From positions 105,730 to 169,729 of the forward strand of contig JACKDV010000020.1 of NCBI GenBank assembly GCA_020633315.1: a stretch of 64,000 nt of DNA. The letters run 5' to 3'. The translations under genes and the position numbers were made by a program. The notes beneath the pieces were generated by a model. That model searched no databases. It worked only from the letters and a program-made list of their open reading frames with translations, and was not told where the DNA came from. The stretch comes from Myxococcales bacterium. GTDB taxonomy: Bacteria; Myxococcota_A; Polyangia; Nannocystales; Nannocystaceae. Within the stretch, counting starts at the first letter, position 1; every line of letters begins with the position of its first letter. Below are positions 53,359-62,300 of this stretch, in pieces.

Positions 53359-53970
53359 ATGGAGGCCGGCTCCCCCGACGACATCGAGCTGCTGGAGGCG
53401 TGGCGAGGGGGAGATGCGGCGGCGGGCAACACCCTGTTCGGACGGCACTTCTCCGCCGTCAACCGCTTCTTTCGCAGCAAGGTGGAGGGCGGGGTCGAGG
53501 ACCTCGTGCAGGCCACCTTCATGGCGTGCGTGGAGGGGCGTGATCGCTTCGAAGGGCGCTCGAGCTTTCGAGCATACCTGTTCGGCATCGCTCGGCATCA
53601 GCTCCTGGCCTGGTACAAGGGACGCCGTCGCGAGGTGGACCCCGAGCGGGAGTCCGCGGCCGACCTCGGGGTCTCGCCGAGCGAGGCCGTCGTGCAGCGC
53701 GAGGAGTCGCGCCTGCTGCTGCGCGCCCTGAGGAGCCTGCCGCTGGACCAGCAGATCACGGTCGAGCTGTTCTACTGGGAGGGCCTGACCGGCAACGAGC
53801 TCGCGCAGGCCCTCGGCGTCTCGCCGCACACGGTGCGCAGCCGCCTCAACCGGGCTCGCACCGCGCTGCGCGAGGCGATCGAGCGGCTCGCGACCGATCC
53901 CGCCGCGGCCCGCAGCACCCTCGACGACCTCGACGGGTGGGCCCTGCGCCTGCGCGTCCAGATCGGCTGA
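53359..53970 (+). CDS. ECF-type RNA polymerase sigma factor
   Basis: 203 residues. Region 2: AGNTLFGRHFSAVNRFFRSK, VEDLVQATFMACVE, GRSSFRAYLFGIARHQLLAW. Region 4: SLPLDQQITVELFYWEGLTG with HTH ELAQALGVSPHTVRSRLNRARTAL, then a roughly 25-residue extension (ARSTLDDLDGWALRLRVQIG) like that of the 9.3-kb sigma factor. There is no anti-sigma gene. It is divergent from the FRD-variant kinase gene, so control by phosphorylation is a fair hypothesis; the conserved region-2 Ser/Thr residues would be candidate sites. Confidence 0.92.
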   Translation: MEAGSPDDIELLEAWRGGDAAAGNTLFGRHFSAVNRFFRSKVEGGVEDLVQATFMACVEGRDRFEGRSSFRAYLFGIARHQLLAWYKGRRREVDPERESAADLGVSPSEAVVQREESRLLLRALRSLPLDQQITVELFYWEGLTGNELAQALGVSPHTVRSRLNRARTALREAIERLATDPAAARSTLDDLDGWALRLRVQIG

Positions 53971-54118
53971 GCGAGCCCCCCGCAAACGCCGGGCGCGGGC
54001 CCTCGATGCGGCTCGCAATTCCTCGGATCAATTCCCGGGGTGGCGCCACTAGGGGGGACGAGCGCGACCGCGATGGACGCGGTCGCCGTGACCCCCGAGA
54101 CACCGAAGGAACGCAGCC

Positions 54119-56029
54119 ATGACCGCGCGCCCCCATGTCGGCCGTCGGGACGACGAGATCGTCCGCGACGCCGGGCAACCCCGACGCTCTCCGCCGAGCG
54201 TCATCATCGATGATCCCCTCCTGGAGAAGCTCGCCCTGCGCGTGCGTCGGGCGGCCGTGCTGGCGCTCCAGAAGGGCATCGCCCATGCCGTGGACCCCAG
54301 TCGCTTCCCCCTGCGAGACGATGCCGTGCACGACGAGCTCGAGCGCTTCGCGGCGCGCTACCTGGCCGGCAGGCCGCCTCGTGTCCGCGAGGCGGCGGGG
54401 GCCCGGGTGCTCGCCCTCGTCGAGGAGCGAGCCGCTCGGTCGGGGGCCTGGCCCGCGGTCGAGCTCGGCTCGAGCGAGCCGGTGGCGGACCAGGTCGCGG
54501 CCATCGAGGTGCCCGAGGGCGAGCGGCTGCCGCGGGGGCACCTCGAGTCCCTCGAGCTGGTCGACGGCCGGATCGCGAAACGACCCCTGCGCGCGACGAG
54601 CCGACCCGACGAGGACGCGCTCGACTCGTCGCTGTCGCGCGAAGAGAGGTCCCCCAGCCGCGGCCAGCCGCCGCCGTCGTTCGGGACCGGCCTCGTGTTC
54701 AACCCCGACCTGGCGGAGGCCCACGACAACCCCGGACCGATCTCCGACAAGTGGCTCGCCATGGGCGGCTCGGCGGGGGCGCTGGGGAGCCCCGAGGCCG
54801 AGGAGGTCTCGCTCCCGGGCGTGGCGAAGGGACGCCTCCGTCGCTTCGAGGGCGGCGAGATCTACTACTCGCCCAAGACCGGCGCCCGGGCCTTCGTCCA
54901 CGCGCTCGACTCGGCGATCGTCCACAAGTGGTCGGCCCTCGGCGGGACGACGGGGCGGCTGGGCATGCCGATCACCGACGGGACCGTGGCGCCCGACGGC
55001 GTGGGGCGCTTCTGCCACTTCGAGGACGGCTCCGTCTATCACCACCCGAGCAGCGGTGCCCACGAGATCCACGGCAAGATCCGCAGCAAGTGGGCGCAGC
55101 ATGGATACGAGCTCGGACGGCTCGGCTACCCCGTGGGCGACGTCGAGCCGGCGCTGCACGGCAAGGGCGAGCGCAGCCGCTTCCAGGGCGGTCTGATCTA
55201 CACGCACCCGACGCTCGGCACCCGCTTGATCCGCGCGGAGATCCACGCGTGGTGGCTGGACCACGGGGGGATCGACGGCTACCCGGGCTACCCCGTCGAG
55301 GACACCCAGGGCGGCTCGAGCACGGCGATGCAGAAGTTCCAGGGCGCGTGGATTCGCTGGCGGGCCTCGAGCGGCTACACCGACATGGCGACCAACAAGG
55401 ACTTCGTGTACCTCCACCTGGACAACATCCAGTGCGTGGTGGACACCAACGAGTCCGGCGCCGACGAGATCGAGATCGGCGGCGTGCTCACCGACCCGGC
55501 CCAGCACAACCACAAGCTCGGCCCCTACCACCTCGGCTCGTTCCGAAAGGGCACGCAGAAGAACACCTGGCCGTATCCCCTGATGATGAAGCCGGTCCTC
55601 GCGAAGGCCCCGACTCGCACGCCCGGGTGGCCCAAGGTGCTCAGCGCGACGGTGCAGCTCGCCGAGGAGGACGGCGGAGGGTTCTCGGCGGACCTCGACG
55701 ATCTCCTCGGCGGCATCAACGATCTGCTCGTCAAGGAGCTCGACAAGGCGGGCTATGCCGCGGCCGAGGCCGTGGCCAGCGCGCTGGGCCTGGGAGCGAG
55801 CCTGGGGGCGGTGCTGGCCAAGGTGCTCGCGTTCGTGGTGGTCGAGGTGCTCGAGTGGATCTGGGACGAATTCATGGACTTCTTCGAGGACGATCCCTTC
55901 CCGCCGGTCGTGTTCCCGCTGGTCCTCGACACGATCCACGACGACCTGCCGATCGTGACCAAGTTCTGGACCAAGAGCGGCGGCGGGCACTACGACTTCC
56001 GCCTGCGCTGGGATCTGAGCCGCTGGTAG
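54119..56029 (+). CDS. LGFP-repeat protein
   Basis: 636 residues; AAGGA lies eight bases before ATG 54119. After a roughly 200-residue N-terminal region without recognised domain come four LGFP-type repeats (about 205-420): DKWLAMGGSAGALGSPEAEE, HKWSALGGTTGRLGMPITDG, SKWAQHGYELGRLGYPVGDV, AWWLDHGGIDGYPGYPVEDT, each with a following GRFxxFEGGxIYxxP strand. LGFP repeats form a beta-propeller linked to cell-envelope attachment in other bacteria. The C-terminal 200 residues include a hydrophobic helix (AAAEAVASALGLGASLGAVL) and a beta end. There is no signal peptide, so the secretion route is unclear. Confidence 0.82.
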   Translation: MTARPHVGRRDDEIVRDAGQPRRSPPSVIIDDPLLEKLALRVRRAAVLALQKGIAHAVDPSRFPLRDDAVHDELERFAARYLAGRPPRVREAAGARVLALVEERAARSGAWPAVELGSSEPVADQVAAIEVPEGERLPRGHLESLELVDGRIAKRPLRATSRPDEDALDSSLSREERSPSRGQPPPSFGTGLVFNPDLAEAHDNPGPISDKWLAMGGSAGALGSPEAEEVSLPGVAKGRLRRFEGGEIYYSPKTGARAFVHALDSAIVHKWSALGGTTGRLGMPITDGTVAPDGVGRFCHFEDGSVYHHPSSGAHEIHGKIRSKWAQHGYELGRLGYPVGDVEPALHGKGERSRFQGGLIYTHPTLGTRLIRAEIHAWWLDHGGIDGYPGYPVEDTQGGSSTAMQKFQGAWIRWRASSGYTDMATNKDFVYLHLDNIQCVVDTNESGADEIEIGGVLTDPAQHNHKLGPYHLGSFRKGTQKNTWPYPLMMKPVLAKAPTRTPGWPKVLSATVQLAEEDGGGFSADLDDLLGGINDLLVKELDKAGYAAAEAVASALGLGASLGAVLAKVLAFVVVEVLEWIWDEFMDFFEDDPFPPVVFPLVLDTIHDDLPIVTKFWTKSGGGHYDFRLRWDLSRW

Positions 56030-56081
56030 GCGAAGCCGCCGGGTGGTCCGCGGGCGGCCGTGGGCCATCCGGGCTCGCGGC

Positions 56082-58259
56082 TCAGCTCCCGCACTCGGCC
56101 AGGCCCCACAGCCGCAGGCCATCGTGCACGAACAGGCCGTTCGTGGTGGGCGCGAGCAGCAGCCTCTGGCGCTCGCCCCAGCCGTGCAGGTTGGGCGGGG
56201 TGCTCACCATCGTCCAGCTCGTGCCGTCCCAGTGCGCCAGCGCCTCGGAGCGGAAGAAGTGCGACGACACCACCCAGGCGTCGTCGAGCGCGGCGGCCCC
56301 GAGCACCCACCAGCCGTCCTCGCCCGCGAGCGCGGGCCAGGTGTCGTCGGCGCGGCTCCAGCTCGCGCCGTCCCAGTGGAACAGGCGCTGGCCCTCGGAC
56401 TGGCTGACGAAGCCGGTCAGCCACAGCTCGTCGGGCGCGGTGGCGAGGATGTCGTACGGATGGGAGACGCCGGGGTTGCCGATGTCGGTCCAGATCCCGC
56501 CCTCGTGGTAGAGCAGCGCGGCGTCGAGCCCCAGGCGCCACAGCTCCACGAACACCCGACCCCCGGCGGCGCTGAGGTTGGTGGCGCCGTAGGCCCCGGG
56601 GACCACGGGCGTGCGGTCGATCCACGCCCCGCCCTCGCGCGAGGCCACGAAGTGGGTGTCGAGCTCGGTGCGACCGGCGACCCACAGGTTGCCGCCCACC
56701 ACGACGGGGTCGGCGTAGTAGGCATCGACGCCCACCGGATCGGGCAGCGGCGCGCCGACGCCCGCGTTGAAGCTCCACACCGCCGCCCCGCCCACGCCGG
56801 CGGTGGAGCGCACGCCCCAGCCCTCGTCGACCTCGCCCACCAGGTACTCGAAGCCCACGCCGAGGCCGGGGTAGGTCGCCGACCAGCTCGTGCCGTCCCA
56901 GCGCCAGCTTCGGGCCGACGCGGGATCGCTGGCGACGGCGTCGGCCATGTGGTCGGCGTGCAGCGCCCAGGGCTGCAGGTCCTCGGCGCGGGTGTACAGG
57001 GGCGTGACCATGGCGGTGCTCGGGTCGATCTCGGCGATCCAGTGACCGCCGTCCTCGCCCACCACCACCAGCCCGGTGTCGAGCACCCCGAGGTCTCGCG
57101 CCTGCGGCACGACGACCAGCAGCGACCACGAGGCGCCGTCGAAGGCCCACAGCTCGCCGCCCTCGCTCAGCGCCCACAGCTCGCTGGCCGAGCGACCCTC
57201 GAGCGCGACGATGGTCTCGGTGGTGGCCAGCGGGACCAGGGCCCACAGCCCGCCCACGCGATGCAGCAGGCTGCCGCCCTCGCCGGCCGCCCACGCCTCG
57301 TCACCTCCGGGCGACCACACCGCGCGCAGCGGCGGCATCACGCCCTCGAGCTCGGGGCTCCACGCGATGCCGTCCCAGCGGGCGATCAGCCCGCCTCCGC
57401 CCGCGCCGTCGCCCACGGCCCAGGCCTGCGCGCCGTCGGTCCACAGCCGATGCACGCGACCGGGCGAGGGCGCGGCCGTCCACCCCACGCCGTCGTAGTG
57501 GAGGATCGCGGAGGGCAGCGAGTTGCAGGCGCAGCCGGGATCCTCGTAGCACTCGAAGGTGTTGCAATCGGCGAGCGCGAGCGCCCAGACGTCGGCGGGG
57601 CCCGAGCCGGCGAGGTCGACGGGGATGGTCGCCGAGCTGCCCGGCAGCGGCGGGAACAGGGTGTCGGCCGTCACCTGGGTGCCGTCGAAGTGGAAGACGC
57701 CCTCGCCCCACGCCTGCTTGCTCGCGAGCAGCCAGTGGTCCCCCACGGGACCCCACACGTCGGAGACGAGCCGGATCTGGTAGTCGCTGTCGTGCTCGTC
57801 GTGATCGACCCACCCGCTGCCGTCGCTCTCCACCAGATCGATGTCTCCCCCGGCCACGATCGCCATGCCGTCGGTCCACACGCGATCGAGGCCGCGGGCC
57901 CGCGTCTTGCGATCGAACCACACGCCACAAGGGGGCCCGAGCGGCTCACCGGTGTCGCCGCTGGACTCGGAGCCGCCCTCGCTGCTGGTCCCGTCGCCGC
58001 TGGTGGTCTCGCCCTCGCTGCCGCCGCTGGTGGTCCCGTGGGTGTCGCGGCCCGTGGCGTCGGTCGTCGGATCCTCGAGGGTGGTGGTGCCGGGCTGGCC
58101 CGTGCTGGCCTCGGTGGCGGGTCCCACCGAGGTGGCCGAGGGGTCGGCGGCGGTGGAGTCGGAGGACGAGCCGGTGGGATCGTCCTCCGACGGCGGCCGC
58201 ACGATGCAGGAGCAGGTGGTGGCCGCGAGCAGCACGAGCGAGCGCATGGGCATGGGCAT
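56082..58259 (-). CDS. Lipoprotein with beta-propeller-like WD/DUF repeats
   Basis: 725 residues. The lipobox is TTCSC (about Cys18), followed by a Ser/Thr/Gly/Glu linker to about 115. The remainder has recurring WDG(T/I)xW and DVWAxG elements (RVWTDG, GPADVWALALADC, RLWTDGAQAWAVGDG, AVWSPGGDEAWAAGEGGSLLHR), the pattern of multi-blade propellers found in many surface proteins of this group. Binding partner is unknown. It is convergent with the LGFP gene. Confidence 0.82.
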   Translation of the reverse strand: MPMPMRSLVLLAATTCSCIVRPPSEDDPTGSSSDSTAADPSATSVGPATEASTGQPGTTTLEDPTTDATGRDTHGTTSGGSEGETTSGDGTSSEGGSESSGDTGEPLGPPCGVWFDRKTRARGLDRVWTDGMAIVAGGDIDLVESDGSGWVDHDEHDSDYQIRLVSDVWGPVGDHWLLASKQAWGEGVFHFDGTQVTADTLFPPLPGSSATIPVDLAGSGPADVWALALADCNTFECYEDPGCACNSLPSAILHYDGVGWTAAPSPGRVHRLWTDGAQAWAVGDGAGGGGLIARWDGIAWSPELEGVMPPLRAVWSPGGDEAWAAGEGGSLLHRVGGLWALVPLATTETIVALEGRSASELWALSEGGELWAFDGASWSLLVVVPQARDLGVLDTGLVVVGEDGGHWIAEIDPSTAMVTPLYTRAEDLQPWALHADHMADAVASDPASARSWRWDGTSWSATYPGLGVGFEYLVGEVDEGWGVRSTAGVGGAAVWSFNAGVGAPLPDPVGVDAYYADPVVVGGNLWVAGRTELDTHFVASREGGAWIDRTPVVPGAYGATNLSAAGGRVFVELWRLGLDAALLYHEGGIWTDIGNPGVSHPYDILATAPDELWLTGFVSQSEGQRLFHWDGASWSRADDTWPALAGEDGWWVLGAAALDDAWVVSSHFFRSEALAHWDGTSWTMVSTPPNLHGWGERQRLLLAPTTNGLFVHDGLRLWGLAECGS

Positions 58260-58407
58260 GGGCGAGGTCCTCCCGCGGGACGCCGTCCTCGGGCCGTCGA
58301 GCGGACGCGCTCACGCGTCCTCGACTCCGAGCCGGCGACGTTCCGAAGCGAGCGGGGCTGCCCCATGCACGCGGCACGGCGGCCTCGGTTGCCGGGAATC
58401 CGCCGGC

Positions 58408-59739
58408 TCAGCCCTGCTGCTCGGCGGCCTTCACCATCGCGCCCCAGTCCACGTCCACGCGCACCCCCACGTAGATCGGGAAGCGCGGCACGCCGCCGTC
58501 GGTGAGCTCCTGGTAGCGCACGGTGATCACCTCGCCCACCGCGGGCGGGGCCTCGCGCTGGGCGTCGGAGAAGCCGGTCCCCACCTTGAAGCGCGTGCCG
58601 TTGGGCAGCTCCACCTGCAGCGCCCCCAGCCGGCCCTCGTGGCGGCCGGTGCCGGCCTGGTGGCCCACCACCCGCGCCTCGGTGTCGAGGAACGACTTGA
58701 CCTTGAGCAGCGAGTCCGAGCGCCCGGCCACGTAGCGCGAGCCCGGTCGTCGCAGCATCACCCCCTCGCCGCCCAGGCCCTCGATGCGCCGCAGCTCGGT
58801 GAGCATGTCGTCGAGCCCGGTGCACTCGCGGTGCTCGAGCACCCGCGCGTGCGCGTGCGTGTTGACGGCGAAGTGCTCGTGCAGGTGACCGAGGCGATCC
58901 TCGAAGCCGGCGTCCACCTGCGGCGCATCGAAGATCAAGAACGACAGCGCCCGCCAGGCCTCGCCGGCGTCGGCCCGCCGGGCGATCGACACCGCCTGCT
59001 GGAACGCGCCCCGACCCGCGAACAGCTCGCCGTCGAGGGGGAAGGGCGGCAGACCCTCGCGAAACCACTCGGGCGCGAGGTAGGCGTTGCCCAGCCGCGA
59101 GACGAAGCGGGTGCCGTCCCAGTAGGCCCGCACGCCGTCGAGCTTCTCGCTCATCCACCAGCCGGTGGGGTCCTGCTCCTCCCAGCGATGCGCGAGCAGC
59201 AGCGGCGGCGCATCGGGGCCGGGCGTGGACGACGAGGACGGGCGGCTGGGGGAGCGCAGGGGCAGCGAGCCCAGGCGCTCCTCCTCGGCCGCGTCGCCCC
59301 GGAAGCGGCGCAGGTGCTTGCAGGTCCGCCGCTCGATCGGCACCGACTGATTGCGCCACGCGGGACAGGTGCAGGAGTACACGCCGCCCACGTTGCGCAG
59401 GGTGTAGCGGCTCGAGCCGGAGCCCGCCACGGTGGTCTCGCCACCATCGGGGAGCTCGCCGGTGGCCTCGGGGTTGGCGGAGCTCGCTGACGCCGAGGCG
59501 CTCGCCGGGCTCGTCGGTCCCGCGGCGCTCGTCGTCCCGACCTCCACGTATCCCTTGGCGGTCTTGCTCCGCACCTGCTTGTCGAGCTCGGCCGCGGCCT
59601 GGGCCTCGCTGCCGAGCTCCTTGAGCCGCATCTGCCCGTCGGTCCCGATCCTCCCGTAGCGGGTGGTCACCTTCGACCCCTGCTGATCGATCTCCCAGAA
59701 CTTGCTCGACTTGGCGTCACGAAACTCGAAGCGGCGCAC
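58408..59739 (-). CDS. ATP-dependent DNA ligase fused to WGR and SWIM domains
   Basis: 443 residues from GTG 59739 (AGGGG six bases upstream); a GTG at 59802 would add 21 residues before the WGR fold. Domain 1 (1-68) is WGR: KFWEID, TTRYGRIGTDGQ, KEL...AAAELDKQVRSKTAKGY, with YGR in place of WGR. A Ser/Ala linker leads to a SWIM zinc finger (C123, C125, C140, H142). Domain 3 (about 178-440) is a minimal ATP ligase: adenylation lysine K199 in SEKLDGVRAYWDG, FPLDGELFAG, EGVMLRRPGS, LLKVKSF, and OB-fold GEVITVRYQELT. WGR is known from poly(ADP-ribose) polymerases as a DNA-end and PAR-responsive module. The fusion suggests a ligase targeted to damaged ends. Confidence 0.9.
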   Translation of the reverse strand: MRRFEFRDAKSSKFWEIDQQGSKVTTRYGRIGTDGQMRLKELGSEAQAAAELDKQVRSKTAKGYVEVGTTSAAGPTSPASASASASSANPEATGELPDGGETTVAGSGSSRYTLRNVGGVYSCTCPAWRNQSVPIERRTCKHLRRFRGDAAEEERLGSLPLRSPSRPSSSSTPGPDAPPLLLAHRWEEQDPTGWWMSEKLDGVRAYWDGTRFVSRLGNAYLAPEWFREGLPPFPLDGELFAGRGAFQQAVSIARRADAGEAWRALSFLIFDAPQVDAGFEDRLGHLHEHFAVNTHAHARVLEHRECTGLDDMLTELRRIEGLGGEGVMLRRPGSRYVAGRSDSLLKVKSFLDTEARVVGHQAGTGRHEGRLGALQVELPNGTRFKVGTGFSDAQREAPPAVGEVITVRYQELTDGGVPRFPIYVGVRVDVDWGAMVKAAEQQG

Positions 59740-59882
59740 GAGGACCCCTGCGATCGAAAGGAGCCCTGGTGTATCCGGGCCCTCGCATCGCTGACAACCC
59801 ACGACGAGGCGAGCGACGGGCGAGGAGCGCCTCCGCGCGCGGCTCCTTGCTACGGTCGTGGGCCGTGCCGCCTCGCCATCGC

Positions 59883-60242
59883 ATGACCGTGCCGCCCCGC
59901 CTCGCCGCAGCCCTGAGCGCCGAGCAGCGGGCCGAGCTCGACGCGCTGCAGGCCGGGCTCGAGCGACTGGTGGCCAGCCAAGCCCCGCCGCCGCAGCCCG
60001 ATCCGCTCCAGCTCACCGCCGACCTCGCGCAGTGGTACCTCCGCGTGGCACTCGATCCCGCGGCCTCCTCGGTCTCGATCGACACCGATCGCTGCCTGTT
60101 CGAGCTGGAGCGCCTGGCCGAGCTCGGCGTGCTCCCGTCGCGCGACGGCGTGGAGGCGCTGCAGCATCGCTGGCTCCGCGAGGCTCGCTGGCCCTGCCTG
60201 CCCGGCGACGACGAGCCCCCGCTCCTGCGCGGCACCTGGTGA
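59883..60242 (+). CDS. Small hypothetical protein
   Basis: 119 residues from ATG 59883 (MTVPPRLAAALSAEQRAELD). Mostly helical, with LQAGLERLVASQ and LTADLAQWYLRVALDPAASS, then a SVSIDTDRCLFELERLAELG segment and a Trp-rich end (HRWLREARWPCLPGDDEPPL). No family is recognised. Codon usage is typical, so it is probably real. It is divergent from the ligase gene with which it shares the upstream region. Confidence 0.6.
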   Translation: MTVPPRLAAALSAEQRAELDALQAGLERLVASQAPPPQPDPLQLTADLAQWYLRVALDPAASSVSIDTDRCLFELERLAELGVLPSRDGVEALQHRWLREARWPCLPGDDEPPLLRGTW

Positions 60243-60578
60243 TCGCGGCGCGTCGCCGGATCGATCGACCGCGGGCTCGACCGCGCGTCCCGAGGCGACC
60301 GATCCACGACCCCGAGGCGCCCTCGACCGGGGGCATCGCCCCCCAGATCCCCGCCTGCGATCGTAGCCGCCATCCCCCACGGAATCACAAATCGAATCAA
60401 GACCTTGGCTCTCCGCTCGCGATCCCTTGGTCGGGTGGGTCACGGGCCGATCAGCCCTTTTTCACCCGCTGTGATTTCGTTGCCGGAGCGCACGAAGAAA
60501 CCCTCGGGAATCGTGTTTGGCCCATGAAATCGTCGAGACAAGGGCCGTCATCGTTGGACAGATATACGCGGGTGATTC
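60243..60578. promoter_or_regulatory. Upstream region of the DUF1592/DUF1552 operon
   Basis: 336 bases without a gene. From about 60370 the DNA turns more AT-rich, with CCCTTTTTCACCC and AAGAAACCC tracts. A TTGGAC lies at 60555-60560 and a TATAC element at 60564-60568, but no pair with normal spacing is convincing, so I do not call a promoter. No Shine-Dalgarno sequence stands out before the ATG at 60579. Confidence 0.35.
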
Positions 60579-62300
60579 ATGGCGATTCGTGAACGGCACG
60601 CCATCTTCGGGGCGATGGTGCTCGGGCTGACGCTCGGCACCGGGTGCTACTCGGGGGTCGGTGATTTCGGCAAGGACGGTGGAGGGCAGTCGGGCGGCGA
60701 TGCCGGCGACAGCGATGGCGACCCCGACGGCGAGGGACCCGATCTCGGGCCTGCCGCGGAGATGCCCGCCCCCACCACTCGATTCTTTCGGCTGACCCAC
60801 CAGCAGTGGGAGAACACGGTGCAGGATCTGTTCGGCCTGCCGGAGCCCACGGGCTTGTCGGCGGAGTTCCGGGCCGATCCCTTCGTGGGCGGCTTCTTGT
60901 TCGACAACAACGCGATGTCGCTCGAGGTGGACCAGGCGCTGTGGCAGGGCTACCAGCGGGCGGCGGTCGACGTGGCCGAGCTGGTCGTGACCGACCCTGC
61001 GCTGGTGGCCGAGCTCGCGCCCGACACCGGCGACGAGGCGACCCGGGCCGCGGAGTTCATCCGCAGCTTCGGCCTGCGGGCGTATCGTCGCCCGCTGAGC
61101 GATGCCGAGGTCGCCGAGCTGCAGGCGCTGTTCGAGGGCGGCAAGACCCTCTACGAGGACACCACGGGCTTCGAGGCGGGCATGCGCCTCGTGCTCGAGG
61201 CGGTGCTGCAGTCGCCCTGGTTCCTGTACCGCGCCGAGCTGAGCCAGGACGTCGACGGCGACATCATCCGCCTCGACTCCTACGAGGTGGCGTCGCGGCT
61301 GTCCTACTTCTTGTGGGGCTCGATGCCCGACGAGGAGCTGCTCGACCTGGCCGCGGCCGACCAGCTCGGCGACCCGGCGGTGGTCGAGGAGCAGACCCGG
61401 CGCATGCTGGAGAGCCCCAAGGCCGAGGCGGTGGTGGAGCGCTTCCACCACCAGCTGCTCGAGGTGGAGAAGTTCACCCGCACGGCGCCCTCGCCCGCCT
61501 TCTACCCCGATGCCCCGGAGGATCTGGGCGAGCTGGCGGTGCAGGAGCACGACCTGTTCATGCGCCACACCGTCTTCGACCAGGACGGCTCGTGGCGCGA
61601 CCTGCTGACCTCGACCGAGACCTTCGTCAACGACGACCTCGCCCGCATCTACGGGGTGGAGGGCAGCTTCGGTGACGAGTTCACCCGCGTCGACCTGCCG
61701 GCCAGCGAGCGCCGCGGCATCTTCACCCAGGTGGGCTTCCTGGTGGCCAACGCCACCTCGGTCAACCCCGACCCGATCCACCGCGGCGCCTACCTGGCCC
61801 GCACGATCGCCTGCCACACCATCGCGGCGCCGCCCGACAACGTGCCGCCGGTCCCGGCACCCGAGGAGAACGCGACCAACCGCGAGACGGTGGTCGCCCA
61901 CACCGAGGCCCCCGGCACCGAGTGCATGGGCTGCCACAAGCCGCTCATCAACCCCTTCGGCTTCCCCTTCGAGAGCTACGACTCCACCGGGGCCTTCCGC
62001 ACGGTGGACAACGGCCAGACCGTGGACGCGAGCTCCACGGTGATCCTGGGCAGCGGCTCGGTCGAGGTGAAGGATGCCCTCGACCTCGCCGAGGCGATGG
62101 CCGGGGACGAGCAGGTCCACCAGTGCTACCTGGAGCACTGGATGGAGTTCGCGATGGGTCGCCCCTACGAGGAGATGGACGCGCCGCTGGTGGAGCGCCT
62201 GAGCACCGAGTCGCTCGACGACACGAGCGTCAAGGAGCTGCTGGTCGAGCTCACCAAGTCCCGCCCCTTCCTCACCCGTTCCACCGAGGAGATGCAGTGA
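60579..62300 (+). CDS. DUF1592/DUF1588/DUF1595-type cytochrome-like lipoprotein
   Basis: 573 residues. The signal ends in a lipobox (LTLGTGC), followed by a Gly/Asp linker. The order FRLTHQQWENTVQDLFGLPE (DUF1587-like), FIRSFGLRAYRRPLSDAEV (DUF1595), DSYEVASRLSYFLWGSMPDE (DUF1592), RRGIFTQVGFLVANATSVNP with DPIHRGAYLARTIAC (DUF1588), and a C-terminal SRPFLTR (DUF1585) is the known arrangement of this planctomycete/myxobacterial family. CMGCHKP near 445 resembles a CxxCH haem motif. Its physiological role is unknown. The stop overlaps the next start (TGATG). Confidence 0.9.
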   Translation: MAIRERHAIFGAMVLGLTLGTGCYSGVGDFGKDGGGQSGGDAGDSDGDPDGEGPDLGPAAEMPAPTTRFFRLTHQQWENTVQDLFGLPEPTGLSAEFRADPFVGGFLFDNNAMSLEVDQALWQGYQRAAVDVAELVVTDPALVAELAPDTGDEATRAAEFIRSFGLRAYRRPLSDAEVAELQALFEGGKTLYEDTTGFEAGMRLVLEAVLQSPWFLYRAELSQDVDGDIIRLDSYEVASRLSYFLWGSMPDEELLDLAAADQLGDPAVVEEQTRRMLESPKAEAVVERFHHQLLEVEKFTRTAPSPAFYPDAPEDLGELAVQEHDLFMRHTVFDQDGSWRDLLTSTETFVNDDLARIYGVEGSFGDEFTRVDLPASERRGIFTQVGFLVANATSVNPDPIHRGAYLARTIACHTIAAPPDNVPPVPAPEENATNRETVVAHTEAPGTECMGCHKPLINPFGFPFESYDSTGAFRTVDNGQTVDASSTVILGSGSVEVKDALDLAEAMAGDEQVHQCYLEHWMEFAMGRPYEEMDAPLVERLSTESLDDTSVKELLVELTKSRPFLTRSTEEMQ

